From: Taibaiella sp.
GTDB taxonomy: Bacteria; Bacteroidota; Bacteroidia; Chitinophagales; Chitinophagaceae
Length of the DNA: 64,000 nt
Assembly (NCBI GenBank): GCA_019739295.1
Contig: JAHHDV010000004.1
Coordinates: forward strand, 1 to 64,000
Direction: 5' to 3'
Shown here piece by piece: positions 20,906-29,893 of this stretch. The position numbers and the translations under genes are program-made. The first letter of the stretch is position 1, and each line of letters starts with the position of its first letter. The notes under the pieces were generated by a model, which had not been told where the DNA came from, ran no database searches, and saw nothing but the letters and a program-made list of their open reading frames with translations.

Positions 20906-21767
20906 TCAAACCGGGTAGCCTAATTTTTTTGTGGGTACGCCGGACGGCCTGTACATTCTTATAATCGATCCAGCCCTGGCCCTTAACTTTCCTCATTATG
21001 TTATCGACAAGGCGCATGATGAATACATTATACATCATGCCCAATTTACCTTTTACAGTTCTCGGCAGCGACCTTAAAGTCATAGAGAAGCCGCCGTCCA
21101 GATATACAATATAGTGCCACCACCTGCTCGGCATAAAGAGCGCGTCTCCATGCTGCATCAATGCCTCGTAACCCTGTACATTTTTTAAAGCCGGGTATTG
21201 ATTATAATCAGGATTGTCCAGGTCGATGTCTTCTACATTATGGATAGAAAACGGCACCTTATATAAAGCATCACTTTGATCCGGGGAGAAGAGCAAGACC
21301 CTTTTGTTCCCTTCGAAGTGAATATGCAGGTTGTCCGGAAGATCGATATCGTAATGCGGGAAGACCTTGCTGTCGCTTCCGCCGAAGAACAGGGCAGGCA
21401 GGCGTTTGAAATATTTTAATCCTATATCCGGGTATTCGAAGTCCTCCAGTAATTCCGGGCAATGGTCCCTGATGGTATAAAAGAAGATCCTTAGGTCCGT
21501 AGGTCCGGACTGAAGCAGGTCGATGTATTCACCGAAGTTCATCCGGGTCACCGGTTCGTAGGTGCTCTTGTTCCCTTTGGTTCTTTCGTTATTGTAAAGG
21601 GGCACCTCCTGATGACCGGCCAGCGACCTGATATGAGCAAATGTCCATTTGTCATTCCACTGGTCCGTCAGGCCGCGCAATAATACGGGACGCTGAGGGT
21701 GATAATATTTCCTGACAAACTCTTCCTTACTGATGTTGTCTACAATCTCTATCGGTGTCAGCTGCAT
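20906..21767 (-). CDS. JmjC-like cupin (Cupin_8) oxygenase
   Basis: The protein carries the JmjC-like HxD iron motif in FPHYDIDLPDNLHIHFEG and a later HGDALFMPSRWWHYI motif supplying the third ligand, typical of Fe(II)/2-oxoglutarate dioxygenases of the cupin_8 group. As printed, the frame runs to 20841. Removing one base from the T7 run 20924-20930 makes it end LGYPV at 20906 (286 residues) and removes an overlap with the convergent DUF2480 gene. Family members hydroxylate proteins or peptides. It is near the RiPP operon but separated from it, so a link is speculative. Confidence 0.8.
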
Positions 21768-22053
21768 GGTGATCCTGCTTCTTTAATTTTTATGAAAGAA
21801 TAAATCCGATATTCAAAGCTAAGGAATTAATAGACATCAGGGAAGGACCAGTGTCATGTACCGGACATTTCTTCAGAAAGAATCCGGTAGTATCATGCGC
21901 CCGGGGCAGGAATATGCAAGAGGAATAAAAGTAAAACTGCTGGCTACGCTCCTTTACAAATCAGCTTACCTGGTCTGATGGCCTGCAGGAACTGATCTCC
22001 GGGCAGCATCCTGAATTAACCCCTTAGCGCGGGGACGAAAGGATATCCGATGA

Positions 22054-23052
22054 TCACTGGGAATCATAGGCCCATCTGATATACGTGCTGCCCCAGGTAA
22101 ATCCGCCTCCGAATGCTGCCAGGATCAGGACATCTCCCTTTTTCAGTTGGGGCTCCCATTCCCAAAGACAAAGAGGAATGGTGCCACTGGTAGTATTGCC
22201 GTATTTATGGATGTTGATCATTACTTTTTCTTTCGGTAATCCCATCTTCTCTGCCGTATAATCTATAATCCGGAGATTCGCCTGATGGGGCACCAGCCAT
22301 GCCACATCATCAGCGGTCAGATGGTTCCGTTCCATAATCCTGGTGCAGGCATCAGCCATATTGGTCACTGCAAACTTAAATACAGTCTGGCCTTCCTGGT
22401 ATACATAATGCTCTTTGTTCATCACGGATTCTACAGTAGGCGGCTTGCGTGATCCGCCGGCTTTCTGATGCAGGTGCACCCACCCGTTCCCGTCTGATTT
22501 GAGAAAAGCATCCAGTATACCGTTACCTTCAGCATTCGGCTCTAAAAGTACAGCGCCGGCACCGTCACCGAAGATGATACAGGTAGCACGATCTTCATAA
22601 TCAATGATCGAGCTCATTTTATCTCCCCCCACGACCACTACTTTCCTGAACTTGCCACTTTCGATAAATTGTGCTCCCGTGTTGAGCGCATATAGAAACC
22701 CGGAACAGGCAGCACCGATATCATAACTGAAAGCATTGGTCATGCCGCAGGTCGAAGCTACGATATTGGCCGTGGCCGGGAATACCATATCCGGGGTGGT
22801 CGTCGCGAATATCAGCAGGTCTACGCTTAAAGGATCCAGGCCTGTTTTTTCTATTAAATTCTTTACTGCTCCTATGCCCAGTACACTGGTTCCCTGCCCT
22901 TCGCCTTTGAGTATCCTTCTTTCCTTAATACCTGTTCTTGAGGTGATCCACTCATCAGAAGTATCCACCATTGTCTCCAGTTCCTGGTTGGTAAGCACAT
23001 ATTCCGGTACAAACCCGCCTACACCGGTAATGGCAGCTGTTATTTTTGACAT
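22054..23052 (-). CDS. fabH: 3-oxoacyl-[acyl-carrier-protein] synthase III
   Basis: The 332-residue protein has the KAS III catalytic triad: Cys in [11 protein letters not shown], His in [10 protein letters not shown] and Asn in [13 protein letters not shown]. FabH condenses an acyl-CoA with malonyl-ACP to start fatty-acid synthesis. It is 58 bp downstream of fabG on the same strand, so both are likely one unit. The C-terminal [13 protein letters not shown] is typical. Some FabH homologues serve special pathways, but nothing here suggests that. Confidence 0.93.
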   Translation of the reverse strand: MSKITAAITGVGGFVPEYVLTNQELETMVDTSDEWITSRTGIKERRILKGEGQGTSVLGIGAVKNLIEKTGLDPLSVDLLIFATTTPDMVFPATANIVASTCGMTNAFSYDIGAACSGFLYALNTGAQFIESGKFRKVVVVGGDKMSSIIDYEDRATCIIFGDGAGAVLLEPNAEGNGILDAFLKSDGNGWVHLHQKAGGSRKPPTVESVMNKEHYVYQEGQTVFKFAVTNMADACTRIMERNHLTADDVAWLVPHQANLRIIDYTAEKMGLPKEKVMINIHKYGNTTSGTIPLCLWEWEPQLKKGDVLILAAFGGGFTWGSTYIRWAYDSQ

Positions 23053-23110
23053 TATTTTCTGTTTATATCACTTGTTTATTTTGACAAATAGAAGCACAAA
23101 GTTAGCGGAA

Positions 23111-23857
23111 TTAGATATTCAATCCGCCACAGACACTCATGACCTGACCGGTCATATAGCTGCTCAGGTCTGAGGCTAAGAATAAGGCAGCATTGGCAAT
23201 GTCCTCCGGCTTACCGATGCGCTGTAATGGAATATCCTGAATCCAGTTCCCGGACTGTCCTTCCTGAAGCTTGTCTGTCATATCCGTCTCGATAAATCCC
23301 GGGGCAATCACATTGCAACGAATATTTCTGCTGCCCAGCTCCCTCGCTACCGTTTTGGAAAAGCCGATAATACCTGCCTTGGACGCTGCATAGCTGGCCT
23401 GGCCGGCATTACCTTGCAAGCCTACGATACTCGACATATTGATAATGCTGCCCTTCCTGGCTTTCATCATCGGTTTGAGCACCTGCTTGGTCAGGTTAAA
23501 TACGGAATTGAGGTTGGCATTGATCACTTCATTCCACTGTTCAGGAGTTACCCTGAGCAAAAGGTTATCCCTCGAGATACCGGCATTATTCACTAATATA
23601 TCTACAGTCCCGAAATCCGACAATACCTCATTGACCAATTGCTCAGATGCGGCATAGTCGCCGGCATCGGATTTATAGGCTTTGACTTTGACACCATATC
23701 CCTCTAATTTGCGGACTACAGCCTGCGCGCGCTCCTCTGAAGAAACGTACGTAAATGCGATCTGCGCACCTTCACCGGCTAATTTCTCTGCAACAGCCTC
23801 TCCAATACCACGGCTTCCTCCGGTAATCAAGGCCACTTTATTTTCTAATAATTTCAT
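23111..23857 (-). CDS. fabG: 3-oxoacyl-[acyl-carrier-protein] reductase
   Basis: A 248-residue classical SDR with nucleotide-binding TGGSRGIG (residues 13-20), NNAGISRDNLLLR, and the catalytic Ser/Tyr/Lys in NMSSIVGLQGNAGQASYAASK. The NADPH-dependent reduction of 3-oxoacyl-ACP is the second step of the elongation cycle. The frame is intact and leads into fabH. The size and NNAGISRDNLLLR motif are characteristic of FabG rather than of other SDRs. Confidence 0.92.
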   Translation of the reverse strand: MKLLENKVALITGGSRGIGEAVAEKLAGEGAQIAFTYVSSEERAQAVVRKLEGYGVKVKAYKSDAGDYAASEQLVNEVLSDFGTVDILVNNAGISRDNLLLRVTPEQWNEVINANLNSVFNLTKQVLKPMMKARKGSIINMSSIVGLQGNAGQASYAASKAGIIGFSKTVARELGSRNIRCNVIAPGFIETDMTDKLQEGQSGNWIQDIPLQRIGKPEDIANAALFLASDLSSYMTGQVMSVCGGLNI

Positions 23858-23968
23858 ATGTAAAAAAAGATAGAACAGGTTAAAAATATATCCACAATGT
23901 ACAATAATTTACTAAAATGATACGCCCGTTGAAACCAGATCAGGCAACACTGACTGGTGAATCACTCT

Positions 23969-24517
23969 TTACGCATAATACGGGCTGATCATCACATAGA
24001 CCAATACCCCGGTCAGGGCTACGTAAAGCCATAGCGGGAATGTATACCTCACCACCTTCCTGTGTTTGGCAAATTCTCCGGTTAGCCCGCGATAAGAGGC
24101 ATACAATATAAATGGCAGGATGATGCCAGCAAGAGGTATATGGGTCAAAAGGATGACCAGATATATGGCCTTACCGGCTCCTTCACCACCATAACTCGTA
24201 CTGCCGGCAAAAAGATGGTGCATGATATAGCTTACAAGAAAAAGTACGGACAGAATAATCGCAGCCAGCATAATACGTTTGTGCAAAAGGTAATGCTTCT
24301 GCTTTACTGCCCATAATCCCAAGATCAGCAATATGAAGACAGTTCCGTTGATGAAAGCGTTGATGAAAGCGAAAATATGAACGTCCATTTCAAAAGGCCA
24401 TTCCGGTTTCATTTTCAACCTGTCCAGCACTACGACGGCAGCAAATACGATAAATGAGACTGAAAGGATCAGGATATGGGCGAGCCTGTCGTTCTTTTTT
24501 AATACTGGTTGTAACAT
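23969..24517 (-). CDS. DUF420 membrane protein of the oxidase assembly operon
   Basis: The 182-residue protein has five predicted membrane helices and histidines in or near them (LHKRIMLAAI, YIMHHLFAG, THIPLAG), as in DUF420 proteins found next to SCO and caa3-oxidase genes. A role in cytochrome oxidase assembly or heme/copper handling is assumed for the family but not proven. It starts 3 bp after the SCO stop, indicating a shared transcript. Confidence 0.87.
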   Translation of the reverse strand: MLQPVLKKNDRLAHILILSVSFIVFAAVVVLDRLKMKPEWPFEMDVHIFAFINAFINGTVFILLILGLWAVKQKHYLLHKRIMLAAIILSVLFLVSYIMHHLFAGSTSYGGEGAGKAIYLVILLTHIPLAGIILPFILYASYRGLTGEFAKHRKVVRYTFPLWLYVALTGVLVYVMISPYYA

Positions 24518-24520
24518 AAA

Positions 24521-25205
24521 CTATTTTCTTTTTTTCTTTCTTTCCATAGTCAGGAAAATCGCGTCCTCTGCACATTGCTGCAATTCTTCAGGATCCAGCG
24601 CATTATAATAACCCCGGATGTGCCTGTCTGCATCCAGGAGCACTATCTTATTCGAATGCTCCAGGTCTTTGGCTTCATTACCTTCCAGGATCAGGCCCAG
24701 GTCATCTTTCATCAGCCGGTAAATCTCCGCCCTTTCCCCGGTCAGAAACCACCATTTGTCATGATCGAAGGTATACCGGTTGGCATAGGCCCTTATCGCA
24801 GCTACGGAGTCGTTTTCAGGATCTATGGATACGGATACGAACTGGAAGTATTCAGGGATCTTCTTCTTAAAGGACTTTTGCATTACGCTGATATTCCTGC
24901 TCATCTCCGGGCATACCGTGGGACAGGAAGTAAAGAAGAAATTCATGATCAGTATTTTGCCGCGCAGGCCGGAGTTCAGAAGTACGGTATCAGCCATCTG
25001 ATTGACCAATCTGACCTCAGGCACCTGGTAATACAAAGTATCTTCATAGATCCTTCCCCTATCCTCATAAGTCGCCATACCCACCGGCTTATAATAAGGA
25101 GGCATCACCACATTTTCATCTTTCTTCTTATCCAGTAGAAAAAAATAGCAATAGCGGTATCATAAGAGTTACCGCTATTGCTATAATGATCTTTAAATAT
25201 TTCAA
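24521..25205 (-). CDS. SCO-family copper chaperone, signal anchor frame-broken
   Basis: SCO proteins are membrane-anchored thioredoxin-fold proteins that insert copper into the CuA site of cytochrome oxidase. The copper/thiol motif is FFTSCPTVCPEM (CxxxC) and the later histidine lies in DLEHSNKIVLLD. As printed, the frame opens only at 25111 and lacks a membrane anchor. Removing one base from the A7 run 25139-25145 extends it upstream through KIIIAIAVTLMIPLLLFFLL, an ideal anchor, to a TTG at 25205 (227 residues). The start codon remains uncertain. The anchor region coincides with a strong hairpin. Confidence 0.82.
25145..25184 (-). terminator. 15-bp perfect hairpin plus T run inside the 5' end of the SCO gene
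   Basis: ATAGCAATAGCGGTA (25145-25159) is exactly complementary to 25170-25184 with a 10-base loop. On the minus strand the stem runs straight into a T run, the form of an intrinsic terminator. It overlaps codons of the SCO signal anchor, so it could attenuate transcription between subunit IV and SCO. Confidence 0.5.
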
Positions 25206-25224
25206 AACTTTAGTATTTTATCCG

Positions 25225-25239
25225 GGTGGATAATCCACC
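25225..25239. repeat. Short palindrome downstream of the subunit IV gene
   Basis: GGTGGAT and ATCCACC flank a single base between the subunit IV stop and the SCO start. It may be part of an mRNA processing hairpin or a protein-binding site. Nothing further can be said. Confidence 0.3.
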
Positions 25240-25243
25240 ATAT

Positions 25244-25690
25244 CTAGGGAAGGAAATCCTTTATATTATTGGCAAAGGTACTGTTCATTAATAATCCATG
25301 AGCTCCGTCCATTAGGAATGCAATGATGATCCAGACAAATAAGAACAAAGGACCGATAATCAGCCAGACAAAGTTGTTCAGCTCATCTCCGAGGTGCATA
25401 AATACTTTTACGATAAAATATGCTTTCACTAAAGTCAGGATCAGGAAATAGGCGATCAGCCAGTAATTGTGGAATCCCTGGTTGTAGGCGATCAAACCTA
25501 CCCCTACCTCGAAAACGGTAATGATGGATAAGTACAAGGTAATCATCCATATTCTTTTGACCTGCTTTTTGCTTTCTGCTGACTCTACGCCACCATGGTG
25601 ATGAGACAATACGCCTGAGAACAATTTGGACTGGTCTCCTTCGAATAAATCGATCTGTGATGGTTCGTGCCCGTGATGATGATGTGACAT
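25244..25690 (-). CDS. Cytochrome c oxidase subunit IV family protein
   Basis: A 148-residue protein with a histidine-rich N-terminus (MSHHHHGHE) and three membrane helices matches the small subunit IV (COX4 pro family) of bacterial caa3-type oxidases. It stabilises the core complex in the inner membrane. It lies 56 bp after a subunit III gene on the same strand. The N-terminal histidines could bind metal (inference). Confidence 0.85.
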   Translation of the reverse strand: MSHHHHGHEPSQIDLFEGDQSKLFSGVLSHHHGGVESAESKKQVKRIWMITLYLSIITVFEVGVGLIAYNQGFHNYWLIAYFLILTLVKAYFIVKVFMHLGDELNNFVWLIIGPLFLFVWIIIAFLMDGAHGLLMNSTFANNIKDFLP

Positions 25691-25746
25691 ATATTATCGT
25701 TTATAGGAATATTTTTAATTTTTCTTTTATTGATTTTATTTTCGGA

Positions 25747-26505
25747 TCAGAGCAGGTAGAAGCAGGTAAATACGAATACCCATACCAAATCCACAAAGTG
25801 CCAGTACAATCCTATCTTCTCCACCATCTCATAATGGCCTCTTTTCTCATAGGTCCTGTTCGCAGTGTTGATCAGGATCATAATATTCAGGATCACCCCT
25901 ATCGTAACGTGGAATCCGTGGAAACCGGTAATGGTAAAGAAGAAATTAAAGAAACTGTGCGTTGCATCCATAGCCAGTTGCGGGTGATCTGCGAGTACAG
26001 CCGTTACATTATGCTTATCCGGATTGAAGAACTTGTCATAGGTATGTAATTCTGCATTGGTGAACGAACCCCACCAGGCGCCTTCCTGTGCCAGGTGCGT
26101 CCACTCCCAGGCCTGGCAAGCCAGGAAGATGATCCCGCCTACGATCGTCCATATCAACCATTTCTGAACACGCTTGCGGTCATTGTAGTGACCGGCATGT
26201 ACGGCTAATACCATGGTTACCGAACTGAGGATCAGGACAAATGTCATAAAGGATACGAATACCAGCGGGGCATCCGAACCGTGAAAACCGGGTACGGCAT
26301 TGAATACCTTATTCGGATCGGGCCATACTTTGTAGAAGAACCTGTTCGCTCCCATGGACACGAGAAACGCTCCGAATGTAAAGGCATCCGTAAGCAGGAA
26401 CATCCACATCATTATCTTTCCGTAACTGAGATTGAATGGTGAACGTCCTCCGTCCCACCTGTTTTTTTTGCCGGTCTCTATGACAGCATTGTTGACATTT
26501 GCCAT
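25747..26505 (-). CDS. Heme-copper oxidase subunit III (long form)
   Basis: The 252-residue protein has multiple membrane helices and subunit III hallmarks WEWTHL, FFFTITGFHGFHVTIGV and the C-terminal GLYWHFVDLVWVFVF. Subunit III supports proton uptake and complex stability of the terminal oxidase. A shorter paralogue is encoded immediately upstream (26647-27216); paired subunit III genes are normal for Bacteroidota caa3-type clusters. Confidence 0.92.
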   Translation of the reverse strand: MANVNNAVIETGKKNRWDGGRSPFNLSYGKIMMWMFLLTDAFTFGAFLVSMGANRFFYKVWPDPNKVFNAVPGFHGSDAPLVFVSFMTFVLILSSVTMVLAVHAGHYNDRKRVQKWLIWTIVGGIIFLACQAWEWTHLAQEGAWWGSFTNAELHTYDKFFNPDKHNVTAVLADHPQLAMDATHSFFNFFFTITGFHGFHVTIGVILNIMILINTANRTYEKRGHYEMVEKIGLYWHFVDLVWVFVFTCFYLL

Positions 26506-26561
26506 ATAATTGTAAAACTTTGACTAAAAGTTGTTAATTTTTGGTAAATTGATGAATCGGC

Positions 26562-26598
26562 GTGCAAGTTAGTACTGAATTATGTATTCTACAAATAG
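26562..26598 (-). promoter_or_regulatory. Weak promoter candidate before the long subunit III gene
   Basis: On the minus strand TTTG is followed, 20 bases later, by TAACTTGC, a near match to the Bacteroidota -33 TTTG and -7 TAnnTTTG elements. It sits in the 140-bp gap upstream of 26505 and would allow separate expression of the downstream genes. Confidence 0.3.
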
Positions 26599-26646
26599 AA
26601 TTATTAAAAATACATGAAGCACTGTTATCCCTCATTATCAATGTTA

Positions 26647-27216
26647 TTATAGCTCTATCAGGAAGAACACAAATAAGTAAATCCACAATAAGTCTACAAA
26701 GTGCCAGTAAATCGCAGCCATCTCCAGGCCATCAGGGCTGAACTGCCTGAACTTCTTGCTGAACGTCCTGAAATAAAATACCAATATGGTAATGATCCCC
26801 CCCACTATATGCAAGCCGTGCACCAGCACAATAGCGATCAGGAACTGGAAGGAGACATTGTTCTGCCACTTCCGTACGGCCAGTAATTCATAAAAGCCGG
26901 CTACCTGCAGCACCGTAAATGCCACGCCTAATAACAGCGTAACCAGTATCAGTAATCGGTGCCTTGCTTTCAACCCGTTCTTGAAGGCCCTGACGGACAG
27001 GTGCATTGTCACACTGCTGACCAGGACGCAGGCAGTGGATATAAAGAAAGCAACGGGAAGATGAAAAGATTGCCAGTCCCCCTGTGGCTTCCTTACCAGA
27101 AATCCTGAAGTCAGTCCCGCGAACATCATGATGATGCTCCCTATTCCCAGCCATAATGCAAACTTCTGGGGATGGATTTTTCTTTTTTGTGGTGTTTTGG
27201 TTTGAGTCATTTCCAT
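26647..27216 (-). CDS. Heme-copper oxidase subunit III (short form)
   Basis: At 189 residues this is the short, five-helix type of subunit III, with HGLHIVGGI and a C-terminal AIYWHFVDLLWIYLF that mirrors the long paralogue. It follows ctaB by 38 bp. The first residues (MTQTKTPQKRKIHPQKF) form a basic cytosolic tail. Together with subunits III and IV and SCO it forms the membrane part of a terminal oxidase whose subunits I and II must lie elsewhere. Confidence 0.88.
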   Translation of the reverse strand: MEMTQTKTPQKRKIHPQKFALWLGIGSIIMMFAGLTSGFLVRKPQGDWQSFHLPVAFFISTACVLVSSVTMHLSVRAFKNGLKARHRLLILVTLLLGVAFTVLQVAGFYELLAVRKWQNNVSFQFLIAIVLVHGLHIVGGIITILVFYFRTFSKKFRQFSPDGLEMAAIYWHFVDLLWIYLFVFFLIEL

Positions 27217-27254
27217 TTCTTATAAATGCTTGGCTGATTTGATTCATTATCTAT

Positions 27255-28170
27255 CTACAATTTATCCAGGGCGAAGGAGAGCAATACACCCGGCAGATAG
27301 ATAAATGAAGAATATAGTAATTTCTTGGCAGATCTATTGTCTGATTTAAGGTAAAAATTGATGGCCATCAGCGTAAAGAAAACACCAAAGCCTACGGCAA
27401 ATATGCTTCCTGTCTTCCCGACCACTTGCAGGAAATAAGGAAGCATACCTACGGGGATCAAAGGCAGTGCATAGAACATACATTGCAATCCGGTAAAAGA
27501 GGTTTTGCCTTCTTTGGACGGGAGCATAGAGATACCTGCTTTCAGGTATTCCTCATATCCCAGCCATGCTATAGCCCAGAAGTGGGGGAACTGCCAGAAA
27601 AACTGCACCATGAACAAGGTCCATCCGACCAGGTCTGTGCCGGCGAATATGGAGCCCGTAGCTGCCGCCCAGCCGATCAGTGGAGGCAGGGCTCCCGGAA
27701 TAGCGCCGATAAAGGTCGCCACCGGATGAATCTTCTTCATCGGTGTATATGCAAATGCATACAGCAGCAACGAGATAAAGGAAAGAATGCCGGTCAGGGC
27801 ATTGAAGTAAACCCACAGGATGGTGATTCCGGCCACTGCAGAGATCAAAGTAATGATCCAGGCTTCCTGCACCCCCATTCTGCCTGCCGGCAACGGACGG
27901 GTCCGCGTACGTTTCATCTCTTTATCACTCGTGCGCTCTATGATCTGGTTGATGATGTTTGAGCCATTGGTAACGAGCATTCCCCCGATGAACAAGATCA
28001 GCACCTCTTTCCATTCAAAAAAAAACACCCGGGCCCATCAGGTAGCCAATGATACTACTGAAGGCAATCATAAAGCTCAGGTTAGGCTTCATCATAATGG
28101 CATAATCCCTTACCTTACTGACGATAAATGGCTGATTTCTGGTAGTTGATTCTTGCTGCAGGATACTCAT
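27255..28170 (-). CDS. ctaB: Protoheme IX farnesyltransferase (heme O synthase), frame broken in A9
   Basis: This UbiA-family membrane enzyme adds a farnesyl group to heme B to make heme O for the oxidase. The prenyl-diphosphate site NxxxD-like motif lies in NGSNIINQIIERTSDKEM and the second motif in YTPMKKIHPVATFIG. The printed frame starts at 28028. The preceding frame from the ATG at 28170 (MSILQQESTT) carries the missing first helix, and the two join when one base is removed from the A9 run 28017-28025, giving 304 residues, the normal family length. It opens the oxidase operon. Confidence 0.88.
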
Positions 28171-28218
28171 GATAGTGATAACTCGGAATATGAACCAAGC
28201 CCATATTCAAAAGCACTG

Positions 28219-28226
28219 CAAAGTTA
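28219..28226 (-). promoter_or_regulatory. TAnnTTTG -7 element upstream of ctaB
   Basis: The minus strand reads TAACTTTG, an exact match to the Bacteroidota -7 consensus, about 50 bp upstream of the ctaB ATG at 28170. No clear -33 TTTG is seen at the usual distance. Confidence 0.35.
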
Positions 28227-28350
28227 AGCAAATAAGAAATAAGATGAAGGAAAGAAATAGAAAATCCGGCTTCCGGGTGCCAGGGCTTATTTTTTATAGG
28301 AGTACTGCATAAATATAAGTTTGCGTTGATGCATTCTTTCATAGATTCTT

Positions 28351-28486
28351 TATCTTTGGAGCATCATGAAAGTCGCCCGATATACAATGTTTATGGCAAA
28401 GCCATGGCTGGCTTGACCCGGAAGCCTTACTGCTTCGTATTGTTCAGGACCCCCGGCTGACAGGGGGTGTTTTGGTTATTGTATAT
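28351..28486 (+). promoter_or_regulatory. Structured leader with short leader ORF upstream of the efflux gene
   Basis: TATCTTTG (28351-28358) matches the -7 consensus. Downstream, an outer stem ATATACAAT (28380-28388) with ATTGTATAT (28478-28486) encloses three hairpins: 28393-28405, 28421-28436 and 28449-28468 (ACCCCC with GGGGGT). A 16-codon reading frame (28366-28416, MKVARYTMFMAKPWLA) overlaps the outer stem and the first hairpin. This cloverleaf lies 22 bp before the start of a Mef-like pump. Either a riboswitch or a peptide-based attenuator would fit; no known class was recognised. Confidence 0.45.
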
Positions 28487-28508
28487 TCCATTCATTCAAC
28501 ATTAATCT

Positions 28509-29783
28509 ATGAAAAATCAAAAATGGTTCCGCACCTATATGTTCATATGGGCCGGACAATTTATATCCATGCTGACCAGCTATGCCGTACATTTTGCGGT
28601 AATTATCTGGCTGAGCCTGGAGCACCGGTCTGCCGAGGTACTGGCCTATGCCGGGATCGCTGCACTTTTACCACAAGCGGTCATAGGTCCTTTTGCCGGC
28701 GTATTTATAGACCGCTGGGATCGAAAAAAGGTAATGATCTTCTCCGATGCTTTTATTGCCTTATGCGCGGTAGTCATGATATTCCTGCTGAAGGACAACT
28801 ACACAAATCTATTCTGGATTTACCTGTTGCTGGGCTGCCGTTCCGTAGGCAATGCTTTTCATACACCGGCTATGCAGGCCGTAGCGCCATTGATCGTCCC
28901 GGAACAGGAGCTGTTGCGTGTCTCCGGGATCAACCAGATGCTGCAATCTGTCAGTAGCATAGCGGGCCCTGCGCTCGGCACTTTGGCCATCACCTATTTC
29001 TCTATTGCCGACGTGATGTACCTGGACATCATCGGTGCAATCGCTGCCATCACATCCCTTTTATTCGTAACGATTCCCCACCTGAAAAGGGAAATCTCCC
29101 CTTCCTCTATCGGATCGGTCATCTCTGAGTTAAAACAGGGATTTAAGGCTATCCGGGAAAATAAAGGGCTGGGCCTGCTCTTCACCTATGCTATGATGGC
29201 CACATTCTTCATTATGCCGGTGGCCATTATGTTTCCCCTGCTGACCACAGGTCATTACTCCGGGGGGAAATGGGAAATGAGTATTGTAGAAGTAGTGTGG
29301 GGAATAGGAATGCTGGCAGGTGGTTCATTACTGGGCATCATGCGGGTGCAAATCTCCAAAGTCATACTGGTCAATGCCATGCACATTATATTGGGTATCA
29401 CATTTGTACTTTCCGGGTTATTCCCGGCAGGATGGTTTATCGGTTTTGTCCTGATGACTACATTAGGCGGGATCGCGATGTCTATCTTCTCCGCTGCTTT
29501 TATGACCATCATCCAGCAGGTGGTTGCCCCTCAATTATTAGGCAGGGTATTCTCCTTATATTTCAGTATGGCCATTCTTCCCAGCCTGATCGGGCTTTTG
29601 TTTACGGGACTCATTGCCGAGCATATCGGCGTAGCTCCTGCATTTATGATTGCAGGTGGTATGGTTGTACTGGTCGGTATCTTTTCATTTCTTACGCCTG
29701 CACTTATGCAGCTGGAAGAAAAGAAGAAAGACGGCCAGATGGTCGAAAGCCAGCCGGAAAATGAGAACAGCCCACAGGGATAA
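28509..29783 (+). CDS. MFS efflux transporter, Mef (macrolide efflux)-like
   Basis: The 424-residue protein has twelve predicted helices and the MFS motif A variant DRWDRKKVMI between helices 2 and 3. Whole-length resemblance to MefA/MefE-type drug exporters is clear (IWAGQFISMLTSYAV, FAGVFIDRWDRKK, RSVGNAFHTPAMQAVAPLIVP). Such pumps use the proton gradient to export macrolides or other drugs; the substrate here is not determined. It is divergent from ctaB and is preceded by a structured leader. The frame is intact. Confidence 0.85.
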   Translation: MKNQKWFRTYMFIWAGQFISMLTSYAVHFAVIIWLSLEHRSAEVLAYAGIAALLPQAVIGPFAGVFIDRWDRKKVMIFSDAFIALCAVVMIFLLKDNYTNLFWIYLLLGCRSVGNAFHTPAMQAVAPLIVPEQELLRVSGINQMLQSVSSIAGPALGTLAITYFSIADVMYLDIIGAIAAITSLLFVTIPHLKREISPSSIGSVISELKQGFKAIRENKGLGLLFTYAMMATFFIMPVAIMFPLLTTGHYSGGKWEMSIVEVVWGIGMLAGGSLLGIMRVQISKVILVNAMHIILGITFVLSGLFPAGWFIGFVLMTTLGGIAMSIFSAAFMTIIQQVVAPQLLGRVFSLYFSMAILPSLIGLLFTGLIAEHIGVAPAFMIAGGMVVLVGIFSFLTPALMQLEEKKKDGQMVESQPENENSPQG

Positions 29784-29857
29784 ACTCAGGTAAATGCCCA
29801 CAGCCTGTATGCGGAAGAGGAAAGCCGCAGGTTAAAATGCCGGTTCAATAAAACAAG

Positions 29858-29876
29858 CGGGAGGGTGCCCCTCCCG
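29858..29876 (-). terminator. GC-rich terminator after the epimerase gene
   Basis: CGGGAGGG and CCCTCCCG pair around a 3-base loop; the minus strand then reads CTTGTTTTATT. It lies 18 bases downstream of the epimerase stop at 29894 and may also end the convergent MFS transcript. Confidence 0.65.
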
Positions 29877-29893
29877 GCTCCTGGCTTAATCAA

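Noticed and set aside
20906..21767. JmjC-like cupin as a member of the RiPP operon
   Set aside because: It lies beyond the divergent HTH regulator and the DUF2480 gene, over 1.8 kb from the precursor, so co-transcription is excluded; only a functional link remains possible.
5825..28025. Transcriptional slippage at A/T runs as the cause of frame breaks
   Set aside because: Breaks also occur at G and C runs as short as two to four bases, where slippage is not expected; sequence error explains all of them.
28380..28486. Known riboswitch class (SAM, TPP, fluoride, guanidine)
   Set aside because: None of the conserved core sequences I know for these classes is present, so only a generic structured leader is reported.
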